From contig NC_018213.1 of NCBI RefSeq assembly GCF_000219625.1, positions 2,474,055 through 2,538,054 of the forward strand: a stretch of DNA of 64,000 nt, given 5' to 3'. This document shows, one piece after another, positions 55,801 to 64,000 of this stretch. Each line of letters opens with the position of its first letter. Within the stretch, counting starts at the first letter, position 1. The DNA is from Zymoseptoria tritici IPO323. Lineage: Eukaryota > Ascomycota > Dothideomycetes > Mycosphaerellales > Mycosphaerellaceae. The notes beneath the pieces are model-generated. The model searched no databases and was not told the origin of the DNA. It saw only the letters and a list, made by a program, of their open reading frames with translations. A program made the translations under genes and the position numbers.

Positions 55801-56533
55801 GTACGGCGGCAAGATTGAAGCCGCCCTCAAACTGCTCGCCAAGATCCAGCAAAAGGGCGAGCAAGCAGTCCTCTTTGTGCAATTTGCCAACCAGCTCGAT
55901 GAAGTGGAGTACGCCCTGAACGAGACGGACATCTCCGCCGTCGTCGTCAAGACTACCGCGCAAGCCGGGAACCAGATCAAGGACTTCCGTGAATCCGACG
56001 GCAAGAAGAAGAAGACCGTCATCGTGCTCAACGCCTCGGACGAGACCGCGGCAGGCATCAACCTGCAGAACGCAAACCACGTCATCTTCCTCTCTCCACT
56101 GCTTCGGGAGACTCAGTACGGCTACGACTCCACGATGGCGCAGGCGATCGGCCGGGTGCGTCGTCACGGCCAGACGCGGGAGATTCACGTCTACCGCATC
56201 TTCGCGACTCACACGGTCGATGTGGACATTCTGGAGCGGAGCGAGAAACGCTTCGATGCATTGACTGAGCAGGGTGCGAAGGAGATCAAGCCACCGGCGG
56301 GTGGATTCAAGCTCAACGAGTTCGGCGAACCGAAGCCGGAGCGCACGCAGCTTGTGATTGAGAATGGAAAGTTCAGTCTGCGGCCGCAGAGTTGGTTGGT
56401 CGCGAACGGCAAGGGCAAGGATGGAGATGTGGATGTGGAGAGGGTGAAGGTGAAGAATCGTGTGTCGGGCTGGGAGGACTTCAGTTCTTTGGTGAAGTTC
56501 AGCAAGACTTTCACGGAGGATGATGAGGATTGA
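49877..56533 (+). CDS. DNMT5: DNMT5-type DNA cytosine methyltransferase with RING and SNF2 ATPase
   Basis: A single intronless ORF of 2,218 residues. The C5-methyltransferase domain holds motif I (VATMCSGTESPLLALEMI, near residue 322), motif IV with the catalytic cysteine as AGTSCVDFSGLN (~418; SC where most have PC), ENV motif VI (~461), QVRQRG motif VIII (~497) and GNAMSSTVIGSS motif X (~706). A Cys-rich knuckle, CYCETECGIAE to CTSCGG, is near 780-810. The SNF2 part has GGICADHPGFGKTITSLALI (~1360), VDEFHQND (~1592), WGLSATP (~1616), a RING finger (CERDDC to CPGDGCSAP, ~1910-1955) and AQAIGRVRRHGQTREIHVYR (~2085). DNMT5 enzymes maintain CpG methylation using ATP, as shown in Cryptococcus. 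No chromodomain is evident; the first 300 residues are disordered, acidic and Ser-rich. Confidence 0.93.
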   Translation: MSILKYFGLSSLPRGRSGGDDDENDDENITVAQPATSISTNTRKRKASGSVKLNINPAAHVTSKGAVLRELSDAEFNSLTNGRIAFVDLQQSSSKRQKTHLKPLKQAHHVAASATPPKARADAPNSPRFDSHSPPLESEPAVGRRPRRSTAARRSYVLEVPSSSEDELSAPASIRRTTAVKRKAAANTNNKRHVSDDDFGASDDHDTMSDSEPETDNMEGTDENESIASESDGSSTLAKKAAPKGKARLTGTAPATTKPKSSRTKATRVGMTNLLARVTDREINLNLAPRSAIDEIFLDMTNKAISRGLGQAVAAIGGRPLRVATMCSGTESPLLALEMIRDCLTLISPDLKLQVEHLFSAEIVPFKQAYIERNFNPPVIFRDITELTSVVHDESPEATTAYGGMMAVPKEVDMVIAGTSCVDFSGLNNRPKGLEDGGESADTWNAVLSYCRAFRPAIVLLENVLGANWDKMLKDYEGLNYECSGATVDTRSYYIPQVRQRGYMACFNKNAPGFTEGAAKRWVANMTAFQRAASSPVSAFLQPNDQIIRQQIRNDEPSREVDWSQCAVTQSEYRQAKRLGYARPITHWSESGSMLPPDHGHQAWFQKQVERVLDTIDGAVLRKALPPAMYDARYKSRIFDLSQNIYRETDHRPFGIAGCVTPSGMYFVTDLCRVLTSEEMLKLQGIPLSKISFTTETQAEIQDLAGNAMSSTVIGSSILASIIAGHGALGHEADKSTCNVEPTPPVRRVLVGKATRGDSQPHAALDIQALLRIAEASMRRCYCETECGIAEKPIQQCTDCGHTTCTSCGGNPAHNYRQQDRVDRFLPATFEDHVRCAMPLRLKLTQLAIPITSDAAYDEAFKHALRDTFTFQRIRRTHCWTISYRSTAAILELVVGRNAEWRLYAVPDKELPGNSKLRRLLLQPVAKSVVADTLCPTKWMCRTPKKASSKVTLSGSGRQIASWWSRNGMPDFVNHRVWEFLTIKSHDKLVSSLTGKYQYLPRCGKACDSLYKKVVGSDDEPTFLFLDPTQTGDPNDDSFVFTTNIAMLEQDEVRPILGRIAATWRPWPNSGNLALNANAEKADIVFDESWKPSTGSFTTVESRVEISTAKDSLAVSSSCSDLEVLVACTMPTSDAGNVLSGGHLRGFFSSKDAEFFRSHAWLFEEMRRQLRSVGSDWKGFQDFAVRNRCLTCAPARPKLQWTWADNGTDLRPYEDSKSAALYERRIKDRPEPVSVIVDRVQSGNAYTFSLGVDAVTLAHRAGARLTARGPVPVSYSWRFVTTAPQTFKFKPFSISDTRGLAPYSGPLDMTISLFPKQLMSLAWMRQQEKGVPFTIDETEEAVIPALGWRAEARARTELIVRGGICADHPGFGKTITSLALIDAEFLEQGQKTICEQLEEKSQGLLRTAATLIICQASLVQQWVDEIQEKLPSYKGLVLAIKTQGDLSKRTVSGFEKARIVVVSNAVLVNPSYIERLATFGAVPAPFTLNSGRQLSQWLEFAANQIPDHLKIWHEQGLPTLRKHIKSKYAERIKDSEFNSYVPSKRLKGQAYVNGKAKKHCAALEKSVANDTISTDSVDGALLQLFYWNRIIVDEFHQNDPKIAAVINSLKAEKRWGLSATPQLEDFYELAQIGALLNVPLPIGSDSRGLMKKSSVRELRKDMTSFELFDAMRQTATHSMHHRIYAMDQRFLDTFVRRNLMAGAEFPIQQHLVPVTLDLDHRALFAELCQHLNSLAMKIRKGKGASDREVRFREAVSSSSTAEEALSKVAAYSDRSTIGSRDLGLQSIVNDRLAKYDDILEHQIPVAVAQAKGTEEDIFAKWLERLQDGALGDRDLINTILPIAKREKGVKVKKSAAATIDEDGNKVKGQGQRALTADLNAKCEQLLVEKRSARYIENLLRVSTSEKPQLLCERDDCSQKCSKLAVSALCGHKVCHDCYKDMKAHEIIKCPGDGCSAPMMDFHLLWPGQQSSTITKYGGKIEAALKLLAKIQQKGEQAVLFVQFANQLDEVEYALNETDISAVVVKTTAQAGNQIKDFRESDGKKKKTVIVLNASDETAAGINLQNANHVIFLSPLLRETQYGYDSTMAQAIGRVRRHGQTREIHVYRIFATHTVDVDILERSEKRFDALTEQGAKEIKPPAGGFKLNEFGEPKPERTQLVIENGKFSLRPQSWLVANGKGKDGDVDVERVKVKNRVSGWEDFSSLVKFSKTFTEDDED

Positions 56534-56887
56534 GTGCTCGGCTGGAGGTGCCTGACTAGAGCATGTCCAGGTGCACGAGTGGTGGATGATCGCAAGTGGC
56601 AGGAAGCCGATATAAGAGAAGCTCTCTGTGCAGAGATGTTTTGCACAGAAGGACGATGTTGTCCCGGGACACGGTCAGCGGAAGACTTGTAGGATACCAC
56701 TTTGAATTTCGCCGACTTCAGCCTTAATGCTTTCGTGAATCAACAAGTCGAAATGAAGTGACCACAAGCAATCTTTGATGCACAAACCCGAAGGTGGGCA
56801 GCTAACAAGCAGTACTTGAGAGAGTACGCAGATCCTGTCGCTGTCTACCGCTCGCTCATAACTTCACTCAATCTCACACTCGCCACC

Positions 56888-57415
56888 TCAAACAACATGC
56901 GGCCACATCAGGACCTTCTCCAAATCGGTCGTATCCCTCTCCCATCTCTCTGCACGCTCACTGACCTTGTTCTCCTGCTTCGCTCCATCCGCTCCGTAGT
57001 CCTCATCCATCCCCAGCTTCTCTGCTTCTATTCCAAAACTCCGCCGGATCACTTGGTCCTGCTGTCTTGCGATTTCTCGGTGATCGTCACATGAGTCTCG
57101 GAAGTCCCGGTGGCAGCAGGGACAGAAGGGATAGGTGTATTCGTATTCGTAGGCGGCGTAGTTGAAGGGGGGAGGTGAGGAAGGCGTGGAGGGCGTGGAA
57201 GGCGGTGAGGAAGTGAAGAGCGATGGTGGCTTCGTTGGCATTGAACGTGGTGAAAGTTGTTGGTCTTGGTCTGGGACATCACCGCTGAGAGTAGGTGAGG
57301 CAGCACGGGACTGTGCAGTGTAGGCAATTTGTTTGCTCGGAGAAGTGCCCCTAGGACGATGTTCTGTCAGCTGCTTGCGAGGTCGGTGAAATGGAGAGAG
57401 TGGATGGACGTACAT
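56888..57415 (-). CDS. Hypothetical Pro/Ser-rich protein with CPCCHRDF motif
   Basis: Single exon of 175 residues from ATG 57415 (MYVHPLSPFHRPRKQ); codons further upstream in frame contain no ATG. The N-terminal half is a Ser/Pro/Thr-rich disordered stretch. The middle has YEYEYTYPFCPCCHRDFRDS, a CxxC-plus-His motif that might bind a metal. The C-terminal part is charged and helical (RRSFGIEAEKLGMDEDYG, then KVSERAERWERDTTDLEKVL). I recognise no family. An upstream exon joined through a GTACGT donor near 57,413 is possible. Confidence 0.5.
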   Translation of the reverse strand: MYVHPLSPFHRPRKQLTEHRPRGTSPSKQIAYTAQSRAASPTLSGDVPDQDQQLSPRSMPTKPPSLFTSSPPSTPSTPSSPPPFNYAAYEYEYTYPFCPCCHRDFRDSCDDHREIARQQDQVIRRSFGIEAEKLGMDEDYGADGAKQENKVSERAERWERDTTDLEKVLMWPHVV

Positions 57416-57741
57416 GTTCAATTGATTGTGTCTGCTCGAAACTGAGGTCACTCTGCCGGATGGGTACACAGCGATCGCATGTGGCTTGGAAAGGAAGTGA
57501 AGCCGCGGAGCAGTCCGATCGAGCTTTACATACTTGCTCCCGGGAGAGATACGTATTCATCGATGCATTTGATCGTAGATCATGAGATCAAGGATGGTAT
57601 CGCATCCACTTGTTGACATTCACTCCGGCCACTTTGTGCTGTCCAAGTCTGCAAGATGTGGATGAAGTTCTCTCTGCCAGTCTTGACCATCGCGGCTCGA
57701 ATATTCGAGTTTCCGGTCGTCGAAAGCCATTCCGGATTGCC

Positions 57742-58539
57742 TTATACTTCAAACCGGTGTAATTCTGTCCCATCCTCATCCTCGACGAGAATGGTTCCTT
57801 TGATGTCGCCACGGGCCATGGTTTTATGGTACTTGATGGACTGCACGAGTTCGTCCCGCTTCGACGGGCTCCCGTGTCCAACCGAGCTCACGACTTTCCA
57901 TAGGAAGGAAATTGAGCTCGGGGCATCGTTGTCGCCTTCGACACATGCCTGATAGGTCGCTCCTTTCTCAAATTCGATCACGTGTCCGTTGTTGTTGAGG
58001 TCGCACGGGTAGTTGGCAGCAGATTCTACCCCGTTGCTGCTGTTCTGGATATAGCAGCCGTCAACGTCGTTCGCGTTGGTCGTTTTGGCAAATACGATTG
58101 TGGAATACACTGATGACGTGTGGCTCAGTCCCAAATTCAGTCCTCCGGAACAGCCGATTCCGTTTGACTTTCCAGGTGTTTTTCGTCCTTTTTTCGTTGG
58201 GATCTTCCTGCATGCACAGTCTTGGAATAGGTTGTCGCTGTCCTCTGTGGGTAGGCAAAAACTGGCAGTTTCTTGCCTGGGATCGCATTTTCGGTCGTAG
58301 GGACCGACGTACTGCTGGCCTGGGTCTGGATAGGTCCGGCGACAAAGGGCTCTGAAGCTGTATGGCCCTGTGCACTGGCAACTCCTGGTTGCCCATGTTA
58401 CCCGGCTGAAAATGGTGCGAACATTCATCTCCTGGCACACATTGACATCGATTGCGCTTGCGAAATCCGTGTTGATGATTTGTTGATGAGAGACCTTTGC
58501 GGCCAGAAGAATGGTGAACAACAGTGTTGGTGCGAGCAT
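57742..58539 (-). CDS. Secreted cysteine-rich protein
   Basis: Single exon of 265 residues. Residues 1-~19 are a signal peptide (LAPTLLFTILLAAKVSHQ). The mature part has about a dozen cysteines (CQE, CQCTGPY, ALCRR, DRKCDPR, FCLP, DCACRK, IGCSGG, GCYIQ, YPCDL, YQACVEG) spread over residues 35-195, then a Cys-free C-terminal third. One or two N-glycosylation sequons (NSS) are present. It has the general look of a secreted, disulfide-rich fungal protein of unknown role. A TATA box lies 164 bp upstream of the start. It lies about 600 bp from the Harbinger element. Confidence 0.7.
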   Translation of the reverse strand: MLAPTLLFTILLAAKVSHQQIINTDFASAIDVNVCQEMNVRTIFSRVTWATRSCQCTGPYSFRALCRRTYPDPGQQYVGPYDRKCDPRQETASFCLPTEDSDNLFQDCACRKIPTKKGRKTPGKSNGIGCSGGLNLGLSHTSSVYSTIVFAKTTNANDVDGCYIQNSSNGVESAANYPCDLNNNGHVIEFEKGATYQACVEGDNDAPSSISFLWKVVSSVGHGSPSKRDELVQSIKYHKTMARGDIKGTILVEDEDGTELHRFEV

Positions 58540-58702
58540 GATGACGATTGTCCGCGGAGTGTAAGCAACTTGGTGCGTGTGTGAGGACTGCTTCTCGGTG
58601 AGACAGAAAAAGACTGAGGTAGGATGGTATCGACAGATGAGGGTCAGAAGGTAACAATTCGGATCGTTGAAGGACGGAGTAGAGGAGGAGGATCTCCTCA
58701 GC

Positions 58703-58708
58703 TATATA
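58703..58708 (-). promoter_or_regulatory. TATA box of the secreted protein gene
   Basis: TATATA (palindromic) 164 bp before the minus-strand ATG at 58539. The remaining sequence up to 59,116 contains no gene I can support. Confidence 0.4.
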
Positions 58709-59118
58709 CATGGTCACTGCCAGGTCCTATTACCCCGTCCTTCGGCTCTCTCGTCATTCGCAGGATTTTCTGTCCATTCTCTACCTGTCGTCGGAAACTC
58801 AATCGAAGCCCTTCCAAGGAAGTGATCGAAAACTTTGCGGGCTGACATTGATGGCTCGGACAGGCCGGCGGCCAGGTTCAAGGACTGGCCGCGGATTATT
58901 CCTTCGCGGACAGATGCTTTACGTTGAGATTGCCCCTCCTGTACAGGGTTGAACCCACTTTAGACAGGCTTCGCACGACAACTTCGACAACGCGGGGGCG
59001 GTGAGCGAGTGGGCAGCAGGGCATCGCGGACCATGGATCGCATGTCAAAACACATGACATTGGCGACATTCGCTTTAGGGACGCTGCCTTAGCGGGTGTT
59101 CCTGAGTCCAGGACAATA

Positions 59119-59164
59119 GAACGTTTCAGCAGAGGTTGTCGGTTCACGAGCGACAAGGTGGCAA
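59119..59164 (+). repeat. Left terminal inverted repeat of the Harbinger element
   Basis: Forty-six bases matching the reverse complement of 62599-62654 apart from a ~10-bp indel and a few substitutions. A separate palindrome at 59202-59254 (AGGTTGTCGAGG ... CCTCGACAACCT) follows within the element. Confidence 0.8.
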
Positions 59165-59224
59165 TCCACAACAGGAAGGTAACTAACTACACATAGTCTG
59201 CAGGTTGTCGAGGCCGCTCTACGT

Positions 59225-60702
59225 ATGGAGCGGCCTAAACAACCTCGACAACCTCTTAATATAGTTAGTAAGGCCTATGAATCGCTAGTTTACCGTTATT
59301 AGTGTAAAGCTAAGAAGCGCTATCTCGACTATACGCTCTCGCGTAAGGAACGCGCTCTTACTACCGTCTATCGCTGTCTAAGCTCTTACCGCGTTTACGT
59401 AATAACATAGATATCTAGTAGATCGTTTAGTCGGTCGATCCTTATATTAGAGTACCTTCTCGAGAGCCGGCTCCTTCGTAGACTCTAACCCTTACGCTAG
59501 CCCCTCGTAAATCCGTAACGCCGTTCTCGTTATAGGGGGGTCTAACACTAGCGCCGGAGTAAGAGGCTATTCGATAAGCTATAGAGTAGCGTTAGCGTAA
59601 ATAGCTTCTATAAGGGTCGAGCTAGCCGGTCGTAAAGCGATCTATCGAGTCTACCGCCGCTCCGGAGCCGGCGCCGCTAAAGAGGAAGAAGAAGAGCTAG
59701 AATTAGCGTATAAGGGCATAAGCATCCGCTCTTACCGCCGATAGTAGCGCTATTAGTAATCTCGGTAGTAAGGAGCTCGGCTCTCGTAAGCTACGTAAGA
59801 AGGGGTTAACGGATAAGGAGTAGTTAATCCTTATCCGGATATATATAGATAATAAGGACGCTATAAACGATAGCTTTAATGCGGTGCTCGCCGTCTAGTT
59901 TAAGTAGTAGACCGGCGTCGACTATAATACCCTTAGCCGCGTAGTAAAGAAGCTTAAGGACGAGTAGAAGAAGCGCCTTACGGCATAAGGTAGCGGCACC
60001 GGTAAGGAAGATAAGACGAGTATATCGATAGCTATAAAGGAGTAGCTAGAGGTTAGAGCGACCGTAGATATACGTAAGGAGCTTCGCGCTGCCTCTATAA
60101 AGGCGATAGTTAATAAGACGTATAACGCTTAGCTAGTAAGGCATAATATATTACGTCGTTAAGGGTTAAAGGATAAGCGTCGTAAGGCTCGTAAGGATAG
60201 TAGTAGTAGTAAATCTAGCTCGGACGACGGCGGCGATAAGGACGCTAAGGGTAAGGTTATAGATGTTAGTAAAGACGAACGCTTTAATACTATACCGCCG
60301 CCGCCCTCGCGAACGATAGGGCTAGCTACGCTAGGTACTCGGTCGTCCTTATCGTTAATACTAGGCCCTCGACAATCGTTATCGTCGACACTAACGCCGG
60401 CTCCTTTAACGGTAAGTATATCGTCTCGAGTAAGGGGTGCGAAGCGGCGTAGGCTAGTAGACGATAGCAACGATATAAAGGGTAACCTTAACAAGCTTAT
60501 AAAGAACATAAATAAGCGCTAGGGCTCTAACGCTCTCGTTAACTAGCTCGTCTAGAGTATACTAGACTTAAAGCAATAAGTCGGTATACTTACGACGTTA
60601 GTTAAGAAGGTAGTGCCGGCCGTTAAGTCGATAAACGAGCTAAAGGCGGCGTAGTAGTCGTATAGTAACTTTAATCCGAATACTTATCTTAGTAGAATTT
60701 AA
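59225..60702 (+). pseudogene. Myb/SANT-like DNA-binding ORF of the Harbinger element
   Basis: ATG at 59225 begins MERPKQPRQPLNIVSKAYES. After several stops and a frame change, the frame ending at TAA 60700 reads GLTDKE-stop-LILIRIYIDNKDAI, then GVDYNTLSRVVKKLKDE, with TAG at Trp/Gln positions, the kind of tri-helical Myb/MADF-like segment that Harbinger elements use to bind their ends. A Ser/Lys/Asp-rich linker and a further helical C-terminus (LNKLIKNINKR, VKSINELKAA) follow. In active relatives this protein assists nuclear import and DNA binding of the transposase. Confidence 0.55.
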
Positions 60703-61183
60703 GACCTACCCTCGATAGTAAGAGCTCGATAGTTTATAGTCCGAATCGGCTAATTCCGAGATATATAATAGCGCTAAGCTTATATAAGAAGCTCGTTACG
60801 TCAGATCTACGTTACCTTATATATTAGTAGAGAAATATAGTAGTAGTGTTAAAGGAGTTCTTAAATATATTCGAGCTTGTTTAAATTCGAGGGTCCGGCG
60901 CTTAGCTTAGCTCTATTTACGAGATAATTAATAACGTAACTATTCCTACACCGATTAACTCTATTCTTTTTTACTAATTACCGACGATACTAAAAAATAC
61001 AACGCGCTATATAAAGTAATAGAAAGATGTTGTTGTTAATATATTATATTAGATAGCGGTGAAAATTATAAACTTTCGGGTATAGCCGCGGCTACTAAGA
61101 ATACTAACTTTAAAGTCGTTAGAGCTAGATAGTCGGATTCTACGGTCGTTAGACGTAAACAACGATGTCGCCGAGGCTTAGTT

Positions 61184-62446
61184 TTAGTATAAATCGCTAC
61201 TAGATTAATCGCTAGCTTTATCGTCGGTTACGGAGTCGTAGGGGTCCGGTTAATAGAGGTACTCGTATAGCCTAGGGGGTAGAATATTATATTTCTTACT
61301 CGTTTAGTTATGCCCCTTTATATACGTATAGCAATTAGTTAATAGTATAGCTACAATAAAGAACGAGCTAACTACTTACTTTCTAAGATATAGGCTAAGC
61401 TTAAAGGTGTTGTATGTCTACTTACGGGTAGTCTCTCTAAAGGCGTGTTCGACGCTAATCCGGAGACTCGAGAGCTTCTTATTAAAGCGCTTCTACTCGG
61501 CGGTAAGATGTCGACGACCGAGTAAGTACTTATAGGGAGCTATAACACCGAAGGAGCTAAAATAGGTAGGGTCGCTATATAGGTAGAGCCGTCGCCGGTT
61601 ACGACCTTCTACTATACGTCTTAGTCGTCGGTTAATACCGGATTGTTTATATATAAACTAGTCGTTCTTACTACCGTTAAAGGGGCCTATAAGGCTTAAG
61701 ATTAGACCGTCTAGTGTTATAATAGCCTAGTATTTATAGCTATAAGCCTTCTTATAACCGCTATATTACTTCCGCTAATTCTCTCCTAGAGTTTAGAAGC
61801 CTTAAAAGTAGCTATCTACGAAGCCCTATATCTATCCTTCTACGCCGGCGTCCTTAATAACCCTCGCGAAGGTCTTTAACCGTTCGTAGCTCCGGAGGCG
61901 TAGATACTATTCGACGAGGGTACTATAGCATTTAGTAAGATAGTCGACGGTGTTCGTAAAGAGGGTAGAGCAGTAGGAACTAGAGCGGCCGAAGGCCTCT
62001 ACTACGTCGGCCTAGCGATGTAGATAGCTAAAGCGCTAGAGCGTAACATATAGGGCTATATAAGGTAGAGGTTAAAGGCGTCTACGGAACACAATTAAGT
62101 CGACATTAAATGCCTCGTTTAGCTCTATAACCTCTTCCTTCGTAAATCTAAACATAAGGTTAGTTAGCTCTAATTAGCTAAAAGAGGTTAGTTAGCGGCG
62201 GCGACGGTAACCTTCTAAAGTCTTAATTTACTACCGACCTTCTTCCTTCTATTAACTACTACTACTACTATCGCGGACTAACCTTATGTACGTCTTAAAC
62301 TAGCTCGTAGGCCTATAGTCGATAGACTACTCGATAAACAAGTAATAAGACTCTGGCCGCTACTATAGTAGCGCCTTGTCGAGTCGATAAAACACTACTA
62401 ATGCTATTACTAGCACTAACAGCTCGAAATCCTCCTCCGAATCCAT
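61184..62446 (-). pseudogene. PIF/Harbinger DDE transposase, RIP-inactivated
   Basis: One minus-strand frame of 421 codons from ATG 62446 (MDSEEDFELLVLVIALVV) to TAA 61184, with about twenty TAG or TAA codons at Gln/Trp positions. Harbinger features are in order: MFRFTKEEVIELNEAFNV near the N-terminal third, GYKKAYSYK before the core, IITLDGLILSLIGPFNGSKND (second catalytic-region Asp in GSKND), YLYSDPTYFSSFGVIAPYK (third Asp, usual GDxAY block) and RISVEHAFRE (the final Glu region). The gene runs against the Myb-like ORF and ends about 480 bp from it. Confidence 0.75.
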
Positions 62447-62598
62447 CGTTAACGGACGTCTACTACTAAAGAAACGCGGTATACTAGTTAGAAACGCACT
62501 TAATACGAGGGTGACAAGAGCCAAGAGATATTGCACGGATCACACGTGTTTTTTACGCTATACTACATTTACGCGATCACGCTATTGCTCTATATAGT

Positions 62599-62654
62599 TT
62601 GCCACCTTGTTAGTGGTTGTCGGTCGTAAACCGACAACCTCTGCTGAAACGTTC
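62599..62654 (-). repeat. Right terminal inverted repeat of the Harbinger element
   Basis: Inverted copy of 59119-59164. It contains its own short palindrome, GTTGTCGG ... CCGACAAC. Confidence 0.8.
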
Positions 62655-62656
62655 TA

Positions 62657-63370
62657 ATGGATGTAACTCCAAGGAGTTTGACACCACTCCGGACACCGCC
62701 GGATAAGTCGTCTGTCACTTGGCCCATCCTCGTGGTCTCTACTTACGGAACGATCACGAGAGCTCACATACAACACCTGGACCAAGGGCAAGGAGTAGTG
62801 CATACAGTCCATTGCCACAGCCGCTCGTTACTAACCTCCTTTGGCCGCTGTTGCAAGGGCTCGTTGTCGAATCGATTGGTAGTTATGTTGTCGGTTAACA
62901 CGGTACATAGTGGCTGCAAGGGAGGTGTAATTGACCGGCATAGTGCTAGCCTTAGCCGGCATAGTGCTATAGTTACCGACATAGTGCTATAGCTCGGTTA
63001 AGCGGTTGCAAGGCTCTTAAACACTCGCTTCTGCAGTAATTACTAATATACTAGATATCGGAAGGTCGGTGCGCAGAGCGATAGCATTTACCTTACCTTA
63101 GTGTGCAGTAGCTGGTGTTTAGCTTAATAGCTTTATATCGCTGTTTAATAGCGTGTGTAATCTGTTATATATAAGGCGAATTCGCTAGTGTTATTGCAGA
63201 GCTGTTAGTTTTAAGAGCGTTTTGACAGCGCTTCTACGGAGATTACGGAGATTTAGCTCTACTGCGCTACTGCACTAAGGGCGACAGGTGCTAGGCTAGT
63301 AGCATATATATAGGGCGCAGAATTAGTGTAGAGCAGTATATCCATCCCTTCTATTGTCTTCGTTGTTACT
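62657..63370. other. Spacer between Harbinger and mariner-like elements
   Basis: Bases 62,657-62,930 look like ordinary, non-RIP sequence without a supported gene. From about 62,940 TA-rich decay begins, so the left end of the next element or another repeat probably lies near there. I could not fix its terminus. Confidence 0.4.
62935..62995. repeat. Three ~20-bp tandem units, CCGGCATAGTGCTA
   Basis: CCGGCATAGTGCTAG, GCCGGCATAGTGCTATAG and CCGACATAGTGCTATAG follow each other directly, differing mostly by C/G-to-T/A changes. Confidence 0.65.
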
Positions 63371-64000
63371 ATGCCGTACGTTAATCCAAACTGCTCGTTC
63401 TTAAGCTCTAGCAGCTCTAACGCCTTCGCACCGGCAGTCTACCCCCTTCTACCTCGTCGTATTAGTTATCGTCCAGTGCTTGCTAATAGCATAGTTAGTC
63501 TACGCACGTTGCTATAGCCAGCTCCGGATACAGAGCTAGTAACTCCTTAGCGTTCGTTCTTCGAGCCGGAGGTGGTAGACGACGACGACGAGCCGCGCGG
63601 TCGTAGACTCCTTCCGTACGCTATTCGCACTCGAATTAAGACCCTTAAACGCGTTGCCGGCTGGACGTTGCATCGCATTGCTGCCGCTCTTAGTAAGCTA
63701 TATAGCATTATTCAAACTATTACCGCCGAGGCAGCAACACTAGCTCGTCGTAGACTCTATAGACTGCGTTAGTTCGGCACCCCTATCGCTAACAGGATCG
63801 TAGACTACGTTACTAGCGGTGTGGAAGGTCGTCGAGCGACCTACTAGTAGATTAAAGAGAGGCTTTAGCTGCTATGCTCTGTTAACACTATTCGACGCAG
63901 GCCGGCGACGAGGAACACCTGTACGTGGTGCCGGCTACGAACCTACGACGACATCGTCGTCGTAAAGCCAAGTTTCCTCCGGAGGATTGGAGAGGCCGTC
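63371..64000 (+). pseudogene. Tc1/mariner-like transposase N-terminus, cut by the window edge
   Basis: ATG at 63371 begins MPYVNPNCSFLSSSSSNAF; the frame stays readable to the window edge through several TAG codons. Near 63,610-63,720 the helix-turn-helix segment RTRIKTLKRVAGWTLHRIAA and then IIQTITAEAATLARRR resembles the DNA-binding start of Tc1/mariner transposases, followed by RIVDYVTSGVEGRRATY and a second helix pair. The DDE catalytic part lies outside. A TATATATA stretch at 63306-63313 may be its promoter. RIP-type decay is evident. Confidence 0.55.

Larger units (their letters stand above)
59119..62654. mobile_element. PIF/Harbinger DNA transposon, RIP-degraded
   Basis: A 3.5-kb element with inverted ends GAACGTTTCAGCAGAGGTTG at 59119 and its complement ending at 62654, flanked by TA on both sides. 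It contains two opposing ORFs, a Myb/SANT-like protein on + and a DDE transposase on -, the two-gene layout of PIF/Harbinger elements. That superfamily normally makes a 3-bp TWA duplication; only TA is identical here (ATA left, TAA right). CpA/TpG are almost absent and CpG is abundant. Decay is stronger than in the 13.4-kb element. Confidence 0.8.

Noticed and set aside
62657..62992. 111-residue + strand ORF next to the Harbinger right end
   Set aside because: Its ATG sits at the insertion site and its C-terminal part is made of the CATAGTGCTA tandem units; no protein-like pattern.

Overview
The window is nuclear DNA of a filamentous ascomycete. Protein-coding genes are interrupted by short (46-134 bp) GT-AG introns with CTAAC/CTGAT-like branch sites, and housekeeping proteins of fungal type are present (RFT1, SEC24, HST2, RMT2, DBP3, SEC18, TPS1, RRP14). 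The repeats carry a repeat-induced point mutation (RIP)-like signature. A plant-associated Dothideomycete (Mycosphaerellales-like) fits, but that placement is inference. All splice sites were chosen by eye from GT-AG consensus, phase and protein continuity.

Layout. 0.2-19.2 kb is an ordinary gene-rich block: RFT1, a secreted Cys-rich protein, an F-box-like LPPEIR protein, a PrpF-family isomerase, a small retrotransposon-Gag-like gene, an ML-like small protein, SEC24, a doubtful small gene, a secreted PLC-like phosphodiesterase, an MFS sugar transporter, a HET-domain remnant and the sirtuin HST2. 19,255-32,621 is a single 13.4-kb degraded mobile element with terminal inverted repeats and a perfect 9-bp target-site duplication (GAAAGCTTG). 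It holds a RecQ-like helicase, a DUF6589-like protein, two paralogous Cys-motif proteins in duplicated transcription units, and one further small ORF, all on the + strand and all riddled with TAG stops. 32.6-58.7 kb is again gene-rich: a dienelactone-hydrolase/SnoaL-like protein, RMT2, DBP3, SEC18, two tandem SAM methyltransferases (one broken inside a RIP-like patch), TPS1, RRP14, a 2,218-residue DNMT5-type DNA methyltransferase/SNF2 ATPase, a hypothetical protein and a second secreted Cys-rich protein. 59,119-62,654 is a heavily mutated PIF/Harbinger element (Myb-like ORF plus opposing DDE transposase). The right edge enters a Tc1/mariner-like element.

How it fits together. By eye the repeats have lost most CpA/TpG in favour of TpA while keeping many CpG, so the decay is RIP-type (CpA to TpA) and not CpG deamination. 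The same window encodes a DNMT5-type enzyme, the family known for maintaining CpG methylation in fungi. The most novel item is the 13.4-kb element: I do not recognise a described family combining TIRs, a 9-bp TSD, a RecQ-like helicase and a DUF6589 protein. It also carries four copies of a conserved hairpin whose stems vary in a compensatory way.
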